Below, in pieces: positions 21,663 to 33,499 of a stretch of 64,000 nucleotides of DNA; within the stretch, counting starts at the first letter, position 1; each line of letters begins with the position of its first letter. The notes beneath the pieces were generated by a model. That model saw nothing but the letters and a program-made list of their open reading frames with translations. It had not been told where the DNA came from and made no database searches. The stretch is taken from contig JAMYHX010000018.1 of assembly GCA_025529335.1 (NCBI GenBank), positions 62,001 through 126,000 on the forward strand, read 5' to 3'. This DNA is from Rhizopus sp. PT2906 (lineage: Eukaryota; Mucoromycota; Mucoromycetes; Mucorales; Rhizopodaceae). The translations under genes and the position numbers were made by a program.

Positions 21663-21731
21663 TACAGTGTTTTCAAAAAGTAAAGTCGCAGGCTCTGAAA
21701 ATCGATGTCGCTGCTTTAAAAATGTCAGTCG
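21663..21731 (+). repeat. Solo terminal inverted repeat of the 50.9-kb element family
   Basis: Sixty-nine bases starting TACAGTGTTTTCAAAAAG match the outer end of the composite element (50866-50934) with three visible mismatches, including the TA-CAGTG start. The match stops abruptly after GTCAGTCG, and no transposase or second terminus follows. It is an orphan terminus left by deletion or by a nested insertion. Confidence 0.85.
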
Positions 21732-21854
21732 ACCACAAAATGATCTCTTTCTTTTAAAACAACTGCTCTCTATCAACCAACATAAATACAACGAGCCATA
21801 TGAAATCTTGGAAAATTGAGAGAGCAAAAGGTTTGAGACGCATACACTCAACAA

Positions 21855-22947
21855 GTGCAATCAGCCTTAACCCGCCTTGGACTGTCAACTCAATCTGTTT
21901 CCCCTCAGGTTGATGATGTAAAAATAGCACAGAGACGTATAGAGGAGTTCAACTATTATATATGTCAAACCATATATGACTCACTGGATGCCACTTGCGG
22001 TCGGGTTACTTCAGGCTTTAACTACTGGCAAGACTTCTGGATCACTGAAGTACTACAGGCCATTGAAACACGTGAGCACTACTATCGTAAATGGCGCAAG
22101 GCGTATGGTCTCAATAAGCTACAGTACTGGATTCGGCATTAGGAAGTCTGCTTCCGTCTTAAGCAACTAACACAACGAAGACGACGAGAGATATGGGACA
22201 AATTTTGTCACCAAATGACCACAGGCGAATATACTAAAGCATTGGCGAAAATAAGTAAAATACGCAAAAACCGTACTTTAAAGCCAACTTTCTCTACTGC
22301 TGAAGGCGCACAGAACTCTGCGAACATGATGGCGACACACTTGGAATCTATTTACTCTGATGACCTACTTTGTACTGTGCAAGCTCATAAGGTGATCTCA
22401 CCTACTCTACCTTCAGATGAAGAATGTCCCTTCAACATTGATCTTATTCAGGATGCTATAAGCAATTTGCCTGCCAAAATGCCCCCAGGTGTAGATCATT
22501 TACGTATTGAAATGATAAAACTCATTCAACATTCACTTACACCGCTCCTTCTTATCCTGTTTCAAATGTGTCGGGCATGGTCCTATGTTCCTCTACTTTG
22601 GCGTATCGCACAAGTCGTCCCAATCCATAAGAAAGGCTCTCCATTAGATCCAGGTAACTACCGTCCAATCAGCTTAACCACAATTGTTTAGAAAAATCCT
22701 GGAGCGTTGTATACAATCCACATTGACAAGCGAAGGGCCACCACTGGATATTGCGCAAGGGAAATTTCGTGAATCTCGTAGTGCTTTGGAAAAAGCTTTA
22801 TGCCTTTCTGAGATCTGTCAAATACTGCGTTCACAATTCTGTATTACTCTGGTCTTGGCCTTCCTGGATATAATTCTGCTACTTTGTACTGCAACGATGA
22901 TTCGTCCACATTTGGATATAGGCACCTCAAAGCATAGAGACATTTAA
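21855..22947 (+). pseudogene. LINE (non-LTR) reverse transcriptase, truncated and broken
   Basis: Reads rightwards through a TAG at 22140-22142 and a frameshift near 22680. The inter-domain linker is followed by the start of a reverse transcriptase: NLPAKMPPGVDHLRIEMIKL, LLWRIAQVVPIHKKGSPLDP, then GNYRPISLTTI and FRESRSALEKALCLSE. The palm motif should follow, but after VLAFLDI the expected KSAYD-like Asp motif is replaced by unrelated sequence, so the copy is truncated in the palm. No poly(A) or target duplication was found. This lineage carries DNA-level LINE debris here and an ORF1-only copy at 3.6 kb; whether they belong to the same family is unknown. Confidence 0.8.
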
Positions 22948-23194
22948 TTTACTTTTGAAAATAACAGTAGCCCCAGCAATCAATCCGCGCTTTATATGAC
23001 ATTATACGTTCAACAACGAAAGGAAGTTTAAACCAAGACAGAAAGGCTTAGATAATTAGACCTCGAATCAATGTGCCTCGTACGAACAACATGGCTTTTC
23101 ATAGCCAAGACCAAATATCTTTACCACGAGTCCATCGAGGACCGCTCACTGTTCCTGGCGTATTTGACGGGACAAACAAACTTGATTACTCTCG

Positions 23195-23400
23195 TAATTT
23201 TGGTGGACGAGTATTGTTAAGAACCAAATGAAAGCTGCAGGGATAGATACAATGGTATTTGGTCCCACGTTCAGTATGTTCCGCAAAACATCGCAAAGCT
23301 TCTCAGAGTAAGCAATGCGATAAGACAAAGAAGCGTACGAGTGGGAGCCTACATACTGACATATTTGAACACTTCTATTACAAAGCACGCCCTCAGCAAG
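23195..23400 (+). pseudogene. Tyrosine-recombinase (DIRS/Ngaro/Crypton-like) C-terminal remnant
   Basis: Frame pieces read RWTSIVKNQMKAAGIDTMVFGP and, two frame changes later, LHTDIFEHFYYKARPQQ. These fit the end of fungal retrotransposon tyrosine recombinases, in which a KxAGIDT..GPHSxR motif carries the catalytic Arg and the final FExFYY segment carries the nucleophilic Tyr (family knowledge). The H-x-x-R part is corrupted here (GPTFSMFRK in one frame). Stop codons and shifts show it is dead. It sits just after the LINE relic, so the two may be nested. Confidence 0.55.
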
Positions 23401-23903
23401 AAGATGTCAGATTCCATGTTTTCTTTTTGTTCTGAATATCATACCATATTCGAAGTCCGATGAAAGTCATCTGGGATTAGGCTAGACACGTTAAGCTACA
23501 GTTGACGAAAGGAGGGGCAGATGGTGTTGGTCATCTCACTCCAGATTGTATTTATATATCATTAATTTTTTCATTCTTTTTTGAAGCAAAAGGAAGAAGA
23601 AAATAGAATGGTCAGGAAAGAGCTAAAGATAGAGACAATAAAAGAGCTCATCATCAATTGTTCATTTAGAAATACCAAATCGTCATTCTTTACAACATAT
23701 CGTTCATTGTTTTTTCTGCAAGTCTATCAATTTATACAAAGGGTTCCTCTCTTTTTTTTTTTCTCACAGACTGAGCATCTGGGGCATCTATAAATTTCAA
23801 GCACAGAAACCAATCAACCCCTGACTGACTCTTTCTTATCAGCGCGATAATCAAAAAATAAAATTTATATACATGTATTTCTTTCCTCTTGAAATAACAA
23901 AGC
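23401..23903. other. Intergenic, promoter side of NMNAT gene
   Basis: No coding feature supported. T-rich blocks lie at 23747-23764, and a possible TATA-like AAATTTATATA lies near 23861. Confidence 0.45.
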
Positions 23904-25083
23904 ATGAATTCAAATACAAGGGTATCTACTTATGACCTTTCCCCTCTTTTATTTGACAAACCTTATGAATTCCCGCGGCATTTATTGCCTACTGTCATGA
24001 AAGGTTTATATCAAATATCATCCTATCCTTTTTCTAACCCTCTACCCCCCCAATATATAGACGACAGCAAGATTCCTCTTGTCCTCGTAGCTTGTGGTTC
24101 ATTCTCTCCAATAACCTATCTTCACTTGAGAATGTTTGGTAAGTTTGTTCCAATGACATTACACAAAGCTAATTAAACAATGGTAGAAATGGCACAAGAT
24201 CACTTCAAAGAGAGAGATGAATTTGAGTTACTAGCAGGATATTATTCCCCTGTATCTGATTATTATATGAAAGAAGGTTTAGCAAAGGCAGAACATCGTG
24301 TTAAAATGTGTCAATTGGCTGTCGAAACAACCTCAGACTGGTTGATGGTTGACTCTTGGGAAGCGCGTCAGACAACTTACCAGAGGACGGCTATTGTACT
24401 TGATCATTTTGAACATGAATTAAACAAAGTGGGTAATGGTATTTCTACAAGATCAGGTAATTCTTTAGTCATGCCTTAAAAAAAAAAAAAAGAAAGAAAA
24501 AAAGAAAGAGAAACAGAGAGATCGGCATGCTCACACATATTATTTAGGAAAAAGAAAGGAGATACGCATCATGTTATTGGCTGGTGGTGACCTGATTGCC
24601 TCTTTTGGCCATCCAGGGGTTTGGGCCACTAACGATGTAAGATGAAATATATATGTATACATGTAAAAAGGGGAATATTTATGCAATATCGGTTATAGTT
24701 GCATCACATCGTAGGTCGATATGGTTGTGTGATCATCGAAAGGACAGGCACAGATGTATATGGGTTTTTACTATCTCATGACATCCTTTATCAACATAGA
24801 GTAAATGATAGCTGAAACGTATTTACATGTTTCTTAACTCTCTTTATTATAGATGAATGTTACTGTTATTAAACAGTTAATTCATAATGATATCAGCTCA
24901 ACAAAGATCAGGTATATTATTACTTGTATTATGTAATATACAAACCTAACCTTTTTATGAATGTATAGATTATTTGTCAAAAGAGGCATGTCTATCAAAT
25001 ATCTATTGCCAAATCCAGTGATTGATTACATTAAACTTCATGGACTCTATCTACCGCCTGCTGAAAACGAGGATCAAGTATAG
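23904..25083 (+). CDS. NMA1: Nicotinamide/nicotinate mononucleotide adenylyltransferase (289 aa)
   Basis: Model: join(23904..24138, 24187..24456, 24548..24636, 24699..24800, 24853..24911, 24969..25083). Transfers AMP from ATP to NMN or NaMN in NAD synthesis; nucleus/cytosol. The Rossmann nucleotidyltransferase start is LVLVACGSFSPITYLHLRMF, where GSFSPIT..H is the GxFxPxHxxH-type site with the usual Thr variant. Downstream are SDWLMVDSWEARQ (substrate Trp/Glu), MLLAGGDLIASFGHPGVW, YGCVIIERTG and NDISSTKIRLFVKRGMS, the ISSTxxR ATP-binding motif. It ends KYLLPNPVIDYIKLHGLYLP. Length and motif order match the yeast NMA1/NMA2 class. All five introns have GT-AG ends. Confidence 0.95.
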
Positions 25084-25259
25084 AAATATATATCAAATAC
25101 CATACATATACAACACGACTGAATAATCACACGCAAATACACACATACACCCACACACACACACAATACAAAATCATGCACATATATTCATGCATTATTT
25201 AAAAAAGAATTACGATAGACCCCAAATATATTTATATTTACAAAAAACTATATTATTTA

Positions 25260-27159
25260 TTATGGTTTAAAGATGAGGTAAGGGCGTTCATTGGCGAGCT
25301 TTAGTATGGCTTGCCCAAACAATCCATTGGCCCATGCAAACCATGATCTAGTGTATCCTGAATTGTTATCACCCCCTGAATTTGTATAAACATTTAGAGA
25401 TTCATGTATTAATCCAGTATTGTCAGTTGAAGCTAAGATGGTATCTAATGCTTCTTTGATTTCATTATCATCACTTGATGTTAATATCTATATTTCAAAT
25501 ACAAGTGAATAAGAAATTCAAACATTTTAACTAAACATACTCGAACAATCTGTGACATGGGCCATGCATAGTTCAAACCAACCTAGCATAATACATGTTA
25601 ATCTCTCTGTTACTTTTGCTGTTGTTTGTCTTACATGTGGACCTCCGATGCCTGATCCTCTTGGGCCTGAAAAGAAATAGGGGTTATCCTTTGACCAGAC
25701 GAGCCTTCTAGTATTCTGATAAATTATATCATTTTGGTCTAAAAACCCAATCAAACTGAGGGATAACAAAGAGGGAACATTGGCATCATCCATTATTAAA
25801 CTTGATCCATAACCGTCTACTTCGTCTAGAAACAAAATGAACACCAAGGTTTATAGTTGGGCAAAAAAAAAAAAACTTACATGCAAACACTTTCCCGTGG
25901 GCTGGATGATCTACAATTCCATATTTATAGATGGCATCTCTGATCTGCTTTGATAGTCTGAGTGATTCACTAGTAAACCCTTGAATTTTACTGTTTGATC
26001 TTGAACTGCTACTGTTGAGTAGTTGTGCTAAATGTCCTAGTTCAACCGAGAGCATAGCATTGCCAGGTATAAAGAAAGGATATAGAGTTGCGTCATCTGA
26101 AGGTCGAAATAAACTTTTGACCATTCCTGTATATTTCACGGGCTGTCCACGGCCCAAGAGGAATTGCGTCTCTGTTGGTCTATCAGTTGTCTGAAGAAAT
26201 TTGTAATCTGTCGGTAGGGGTTCTCCTTTTTTTTTTATGAAAACAAAGTATTATTATTTCTACACTTTGCTGTATAGATAAAGTGATGTAGTTACCTGTT
26301 GTTTCATCAAATGTAGGCTCTTGCTGTTTCTTTATGGTCGTCAGAATCGAGTCGACTGCATCTATCCATACTGGATTGTTTACAAAGGAGCTATCTCCTG
26401 AGGCTTCCCAATAACGGTAAGATAGGCTGATGAATGATGCAAGTGAGTCTATCTCCCATTTTCTCTCGTACACTATGAAAATAATTAACTATATATATAT
26501 ATAAAAAGGAGAGAGCAGCTTACCGCCTTCACGCAATTGAACCTCTCTTTTAACAAGTGTCTTATTATACATAGAAGATGCAAGAACATCTATAGACGAT
26601 GGCTCATTAAACGCATTGGCATAGTTATCTATATTAATAAAATGGGCCTGCATATAGATGGCTCCCAAAAATAAGCGTTTAAGTTGAGAGTCATGTTTGA
26701 TGTAGTCAATGTAGGGCATGATTTGATTAGCAGAATCTCTGAGCCACATGGCATTGATATCACCAGTGATAATAAATGAGAGTGGTAAGCAGTGACTGGA
26801 TGCTTTGAGACAGGCAGTGCTCTGGATAGTGGTATCTAAAGTATTTGGATATGCATTTGTAAAGAGACGAGCGAGATCCAAATTGGATATCTATGTAACA
26901 TGAGCTCAGATGATACTCAACCCATGATGCTGATGATTGTTTTACCCTGGAAGTGACATTGCTGATGACAGATTCAATGACTTGACTTGTAAATTTTCTG
27001 CATGATTCAATGGGTCGCTGAAACGGCAGATTCAACAAACCACCACTTCCGGGACGATGAAATACTTTGGAATACCTGTAGAGCTTCAATGTTTAGTAAG
27101 GTCATTCAATATATGTTTTGATGAAAGTACTCTGAGTAATCAGGACAAGAATTAGGCAT
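25260..27159 (-). CDS. Glycoside hydrolase family 125 exo-alpha-1,6-mannosidase (502 aa)
   Basis: Model: complement(25260..25487, 25541..25582, 25635..25825, 25881..26225, 26296..26472, 26524..26890, 26946..27075, 27131..27159). The frame closes over all seven introns. It starts MPNSCPDYSEYSKVFHRPGS and continues LPFQRPIESCRKFTS. Family signatures are FIITGDINAMWLRDSANQI, NYANAFNE, YERKWEIDSLASFISLSY, FFIPGNAMLSVELGHLA, YGSSLIMDDANVPSLLSL and GPHVGLNYAWPMSQIVR. The substrate is probably alpha-1,6-linked mannose of N-glycans or cell-wall mannan, cleaved without metal by inversion (family knowledge). No signal peptide is visible, so the site of action is uncertain. Confidence 0.93.
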
Positions 27160-28763
27160 AAGGATCAAGTAAAAAAATAATAAAGAAAAGAAGAAGGAAA
27201 AAAAGAAGAAAGAAATAAGGAGAATGGTAGAAATTAAATACATAAAGGAAGAAAAAGAGAGGTACAACTTGCATGCGATGATGTTATATATACGAATGAC
27301 AGCTCACGCCGTCTTTCTTTCTCTTTTTGTCTCTTTGTAATATGATGCATTCTTTACAATGAGCGAGCAAAAGAGAAAGAGAGAGACACACTAAAAAAAC
27401 TAGGTTACCAAGTTTTTAAGCACATAATGTCGCGTTTTTTCCTTTTTTGAAAGTACGGCACCCCATTTATTCTACTCTTGTCCAATGTTAGCAAAAATAT
27501 GCTCGAATTATAGCTATGCTTTTCCCGCCTTCTTTTTTCTTATTATTTGCCAAGGAAATAGCAAGATATGTGTTGTGAAGGGGATATATCGGGATAACTT
27601 GTCGAAATTGATTCTTTTCTTTTGCTTGTATATGATGTTAACGTAATTTGAAGTAATTCTGTTTCCATGTCAAAAATGTGTAACGGTTGTACGTTCAGTA
27701 ATTTCTGTCTCTTAGCACACAATTACGTAGCTAATAAACCTCAGGTTTAAAACAGTGGAGTATGGACGCTTTTCAAAGAAGACCCCCCTTGGTTAAATAC
27801 TAATGACACAACCGTGATCTATATAACAAGACTATTTTTTTTTGTAAAGGAAAAAAAAAAAGGAAAAAGGAAAAAGCAACCCCTATTATTATTATTATTA
27901 CTATTTACAAGAAGGACATACGTCAGCTAGGTACAAGGTCAAACCTTTTTTTTTTTAGAAAAAGGTCGGACTATGCATATTCTATACTTTTATAATATAA
28001 TAAAAAAGTCATCAATGCATTGATTCAGTGACAAAATCATCCATGATTTGGTAATCCATGTCATCATTTTATGATTATTATCAGCAGATGGTCCAGATGT
28101 CCGTCCTCCTTTTTTTTTATACGCTATGACTTTAACCAGTCTAAAACCGGCTACTTTTAAATATCTCACAAGTAGAGCTCATATTATGAAAGGCTAGGTT
28201 AGCATAAACCCTTTGGTTCAATAAAAAGTATTGCTTTTTCTATAAATTCAGAATTTCTTGCATAAAAAGGGCAGAGAACCCCATGACAAGTATCATCAAG
28301 CAGTTTAGAGTCATTCATCACGCAAAAAGTAACGATTTATACAAGAAATCATATATTTTTAACGATCCATTTCCTTTAAGCTGTAAATAAGCCTCATAGT
28401 TATTGGCAGTAATGGCGGAACCAAGACAGCGAATGATAGCCTTGCATTATCAATATTATACTTCTTTTTTTTTTTTAAAAAAAAAATATAATCCTCACTA
28501 GTGTTGAAGTGATGAAATAAAAGAGTATACATCTCTCCTCTTTTTTCACAACCTCGAATAGATCACGATGGTTAGTTATCTACCATAATCCGTTCCTAGG
28601 ATAGGCCATAGTCATCAAAAGGGAAAAGAAATATTGCGTAGTCATACGTATTCCCACACGTAATGAATACACACATATTTTTGGCTGAACATTTAGCCTC
28701 TAAATAAAATAATGATGATAATGATAAATATTTTTATTGTGTGTAAATATATATGTCTCTATA
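27160..28763. other. Long intergenic region; T12/A10 palindrome at 28465-28486
   Basis: About 1.6 kb between the GH125 start and the 3' end of the ACBD gene. It contains A/G and T/C homopolymer blocks, an (ATT)n stretch near 27884-27900 and a 12T/10A palindrome. I see no gene. Confidence 0.5.
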
Positions 28764-30061
28764 TTAAACAGTAACTTTCCAAAACACGACTCTGCGTACA
28801 ACTTTGGTTACTATAGCATGAACAAGAGGCATGATGCGATCCAGAATCGCATAAGCAATTGGTGACTTTTTCTTCCAGAGAACAAGAAATAGAATAAACA
28901 AGATGGTAAAATCGGCTAGAGCATGTTTAAGTAAGGTCATGACTATTCTTTGCATTGTCCATCCTGCTTTCTGCTGATGCTGTCGATGTTGCTGTCGTAG
29001 TCTATCTATCTGCTCTGTCAATGCTGTTACCTCTGTCTGTAATTTCTCTAATGCGCGATTGTTTTCTTCCTTTTTCATTGTCTTTTTGCTTGAACGATGA
29101 CTACTACCATTGCTACTAATACTGGCACTGCCGGTCGAGCGATGGTGATGATGATGATGATGATAAGGTTGTTGAGTGGCATAAGGGGAATGTTGTGGTG
29201 CTGTGATACTTAAACGAGAAGTGGCAGCAGCCACTTCACGATCCAGGGTATCTGCCTCTGACACTATATCTGACTGTTGTTTCAGATAGTCTGCGGGATA
29301 TGTATAATTTTCATGTGATGAAGAGATGGCGCGTCCAGGAGAAGTAATGGGTGTCAATGGATAATCTTGGTCTGACGGTCGCCTATAAGGTTTGTGGTAA
29401 AATGGTGGTGAGTTAATCTGGGTGATATACTGTGGGTCAATCTGGTTTAAAAAGTGATCTTTGGTTTCAAAATCTGCAGGACTATAGGCGTCTTGAAATA
29501 TCTCTAAGTGAATAGGGGTTTTGAGTTTTGATTATTAAAAAAAATAAATAAATAATCAATTACCTTCTTCCTGTTGTTCTCCATCAATAGATTGTAAACT
29601 GTCCAATGACTTTTGAAGGAATTCGTAATATTGATGATGAGGGTATCGATGCACAAGCTATAGGATGGTGATCAGTATATATAGCCCCTATTCTATCTTT
29701 TGTGCCGTGTAACTTACTTCTGTTAGCAGCTGTATAAGGGAATCAACGTACAATTTTTGGGCTTCGAGTGGACTCATTCCTTTCATTTTATACCATGCTT
29801 TCCTATAATAATCTTGATTGATATTTTGTAAGGAATAATCTTTATTTACCATTTGGCGTATTCAACTGCTTGTTTTGATGATGGCCTTGATATGTTAATA
29901 TCCCCATGTACTGCTTGCTTATATAAACCATAAAACTGTAATTTATCAGCCACTGTCGGTTGTAGTTCAACCATCTCTGGTGGAATCGATCGTACAATCG
30001 ACAAAGCACGAGAAAACTTTAATTGTATTGCAAATGTTGAAGAAGAATTTATGGCAGACAT
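28764..30061 (-). CDS. Acyl-CoA-binding, membrane-anchored protein (ACBD4/5-like, 376 aa)
   Basis: Model: complement(28764..29503, 29564..29657, 29718..29802, 29850..30061). The acyl-CoA-binding domain is at residues about 8-98 (FSRALSIVRSIPP, ADKLQFYGLYKQAVHGDINI, KAWYKMKGMSPLEAQKLYVD), with the usual YxLYKQA and KWxAW ligand-binding residues. A disordered middle follows, with a seven-His run. Then come a coiled coil (about residues 285-312, ALEKLQTEVTALTEQIDRLR) and a hydrophobic helix (about 325-340, FTILFILFLVLW) with a 36-residue basic tail. This order is that of animal ACBD5, a peroxisomal tail-anchored protein that binds ER VAP proteins and very-long-chain acyl-CoA (family knowledge). 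A FFAT-like segment EEEIFQDAYS is seen at about residue 130. Organelle assignment is inference. Confidence 0.85.
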
Positions 30062-30186
30062 GAATAATAAATAAAGTTAAAAAAAAAAAAAGAGAAAAGA
30101 AATACGAAAAAAAAGCTGAGTAAGACAATATTCCTATTTTTATTCAACTGTTACACACCCCGCATTTTATACATCTATTAAATCTT

Positions 30187-31780
30187 TTATTGCTTGTCTT
30201 CTGCTGTCTGCTTCAATTGCTTTATTGAACCCAGATTGACTTTGGGTGGTGTAGCAAAACCAAAGGCTTTGGCCACTTTTGCTAAATCCAAGTTGTTGAT
30301 ATCAAAAATCTTTTTTAAGCTGAATGAAGCATAAGCATGAAGATAGGATCGATAGCCATCCTTGGCAGATTGGTTTAGATAATAATTCTTTTCTATCAGT
30401 TTTTCTAATTGTCCTTGTACATTGGCTATCTTGTTGGAAGGGAATTGGTACTCGTTTAATGGCACCTTGGCGTGTTTTAAATATCTTAAAAAGCCAAGTT
30501 CGCTTGGTAATAAAAATAATAAACTCTTTCCCTGGCCCCCCGCACGAGCCGTACGACCTACACGATGAATGTAGTCACGAGGATCATCAGGTGGATCAAA
30601 CTGAATGATCCAGTCTACTGCTGGAATATCTAATCCTCTGGCTGCAACATCTGTACATAACAAAATACCCCTTTCCGCATTGCAGAATTCAAAAAAGGTA
30701 TTTGTTCGTTTCTGTTGCTTTTGTTTACCCTAACATAGAATGAGCATTTTTTTGTTGTTGTATAAAGAAAGAACTCACATGTAAAGCCAATACGGGTACA
30801 TCGATGTAATTCAGTAGTTCAGCATGATATTTCACAGAATTACAGCTTGAAAAGAACACAATCACTTTCTTCTTCAAATTCTTTCTTAAAAAGGTAAACA
30901 ACAGCAAGAATCGACGATCAGAATCACAGACGACGTATCCTTGCTCCAATCCATCGGCTGTTGAGGTATCTCGATTTTCATGAACGTTGATATACAATGG
31001 TCCCTTTTTTAATGAAATACGGGCCAAATCTTGAACCTTGGTTGTTTGAGTAGCAGAGAATAACATAGTCTGTCGTTCTGATGGCAATATATTGACAATC
31101 TGTCTCATTTCGTCTTCGAAACCAATTTCCAATATACGATCTGCTTCATCAATAATCAATGCCTTCAAATTCTTGTATACAAATCCACGGGTATTCTTTT
31201 GATATGTTAGATTTGGTTATGTAACAATATTATACCTTACTTGTAAATGATCTAACAATCGACCTGGTGTAGCTACCAACAGATTGACACCTTTTACCAA
31301 CTTGTCTGCTTCTGCCTTTCTATTAGCACCACCAATGACGATACCAAAGGTCATTTGATGATACTTTAACAACTCCTTGGCAACACCAAAAATCTGCAAT
31401 GCTAATTCTCTTGTGGGTGAAACGATAACTGCACCTGTACCGTTTCTAGGCTTGAACTTTAAACGATACAAAATCTCAACAGCTGGGATCAAGAATGCCA
31501 ATGTCTTGCCTGATCCAGTCTTTGCAGCACCCAAGACGTCTCTACCAGCCATAAGAGGTGGGATGGTGCGTGCCTGAACTTCTGTCATCTTCTCGAATCC
31601 AAGATCTTTGATTGCATTCTTTGTACGTTCACAGCAATCCAAGCTTTCAAAGTCATAACTGACTGGTAATTCATCTTGTTTTGAAGATACTTCAATGCTG
31701 TCTTTTTGATCTTTTTCTTGTTTTTGCTTCTTGACTGTTGCTGCTGAACGATCAGATGCTGCCTGTCTTTTTTCACCCAT
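30187..31780 (-). CDS. HAS1: DEAD-box ATP-dependent RNA helicase Has1/DDX18 (499 aa)
   Basis: Model: complement(30187..30729, 30779..31195, 31241..31780). Nucleolar helicase for 40S/60S ribosome assembly (family knowledge). The basic N-terminus precedes a Q-motif region (FEKMTEVQARTIPPLMAGRD). Helicase motifs in order: I AAKTGSGKT, Ia PTRELALQ, Ib TPGRLLDHLQ, II IIDEADRILE (DEAD), III SATQTTK, IV VIVFFSSCNSVKYH, V TDVAARGLDIPAVDWI, VI HRVGRTARAGG. The Has1-specific C-terminus contains YRSYLHAYASFSLKKIFDIN and FGFATPPKVNLG. Start 31780 (MGEKRQ) is preferred over an upstream in-frame codon at 31807 because the peptide between looks non-coding. Two GT-AG introns of 45 and 49 nt. Confidence 0.96.
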
Positions 31781-32164
31781 TATTTTTGATCTAGAAAAAA
31801 AGAGCAAAAAAAAAGTTTCCTTGTGTGTGACGATGTTTAAGCGGGTAAAAGTTTATTGGAATAACGAAGAAATGACTGGGTTTTTGTGGTCACTGCCGAT
31901 TCTCACAGGGCAAAAAAAAAAAATAATGATGATGGATATCACTTTATAAAAAGTATGAATAAATATTAATATTAATATTTCATATACAAACTTAGCAGCA
32001 AGTGATTCCTTAGATAAGTCTTTTATGAGTGAACCCTGAGAAAGCCGCGGAAGATTGCTTATAGTGGTTACAAATCAATTGAAGTACAATTTTATTATGC
32101 AATAAAAAATGGGAAGTGGGGGGGGAATGGTTTGGAGAGGTACTTAAACGGAGGATCAATTTCT
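31781..32164. other. Intergenic, HAS1 promoter side
   Basis: Two same-strand genes flank it. An A run (31911-31924) and TAATATTAATATT repeats are seen; no gene. Confidence 0.5.
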
Positions 32165-33250
32165 TTACAAAGATTCTTTGGGTTTATGAGCGGAAATAAA
32201 AGAAGGCTTTTTCACGAGTGAAGCGCGAGGGGCACGTAAAGGAAATGTCTTTTTTGGATTCTTCAAGTCGAGTAATAAGATACCTGAAGGAGACATACTC
32301 GGTATCTCTTCTTTTACACCCTTTTGTTCCTTTTGTTGTTGAGTAGATCGTTGAAGTTTAGCTCTCAAGGCTTCAATGACCTTGTTGTGGTTCAAAGGTA
32401 GTGGCTCTTCTGGAGGAGTATCTTTATTGTCTTGCTGTTGTTCTTGTGGATGTACTTGAGATGAACGATTTTTTTTAGACAACACTTTTATCGATGGTTT
32501 CCTTGTTGATCTCGTTCTAGACAACGTTCTCTTACATGAAGCCCTTCCTTCTTGTTTCTCTTCATTTATCTCGCACTTCTTTTCTTCTTCTTGTTGTTGT
32601 TGTTGTTGTTCATCTTTATTGTTTTCATTAAAATTATTATTATTACTACTATTATGATGAATGGTAGTCACCAGGCTTGAATTAGAGCTATTGTGTGGAA
32701 GCATATCTGGGGAAGAAGGAGCGGATAGATTCAAATCAGCAAATGGTACTTCAAACAGGGTATATGGTGACAATGGCTGTTGTAACTGAGGAGAAGGAGG
32801 TGTATTATTCAGAAAGGGCGATAGTAAATCACTTTGAGGTGGATAAGATGGCAGCCAATCATTTGATGATATACCTTGTGATCAAATGAATATATATTAT
32901 AAATATCTGAGTTTTCTCATGTTTACCTCCAAGTGAAGCATCATCAATAACAGATGATGCACGACGGCTTTGGTCCAACTGTAAATCAATAAACTTTGAC
33001 TGTAGCCTGGCTTCCTCTGCTCTTCTTAGTTCTTCGGCACCTCTTCTCTATACATATTTAATCTATGTCAGTTTATATTACTTGTATATACACATACACA
33101 CACACATACTTTATCTTCTTCTGCTTTTGCTGTTAATATATGTTTTAATAAATCTGTATCATGTTTATATAATTCAAGTATCTCTCCAACTGTGATATCA
33201 CCAATAGACTTTTTGGTCATTAAACCATTATTGTTATTATCAATCAACAT
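32165..33250 (-). CDS. Disordered regulatory protein with charged helical N-terminus (323 aa)
   Basis: Model: complement(32165..32874, 32927..33047, 33110..33250). The N-terminal 90 residues form one predicted helix rich in Leu, Ala, Glu and Arg (LLKHILTAKAEEDK, then RRGAEELRRAEEARLQSKFI), followed by a DQSRRASS site. The rest is Pro/Ser/Gln-rich with a seven-Gln run, a basic segment (TLSRTRSTRKPSIKVLSKKN) and another basic tail. The helical start resembles a motif seen in uncharacterised fungal proteins suspected to be transcription regulators; I cannot name a family. The gene is divergent from MCMBP, with 249 bp between the two ATGs. Confidence 0.6.
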
Positions 33251-33499
33251 TTATAAAAAAAAAAAAAAGATGATTTATTTTGACAGCTTTCAAAGGGGAG
33301 GGGGAAAGAAGAGAGAGAAAGGAATAGAGAAAAGAAAAAAAAAAAATAGGGAAAAAAGGGATTCAAAGGACTCATTATTTATACAAATCAAACTCCCCTC
33401 TCTCATCTCTCTGTCTGTCTTTCTGGAAAATCACCGCTTTTAATGTGGAACAAAGTCACTTTTTTTTTCTTTTTTACTCTTTTTCATTAAGGGATCGAA

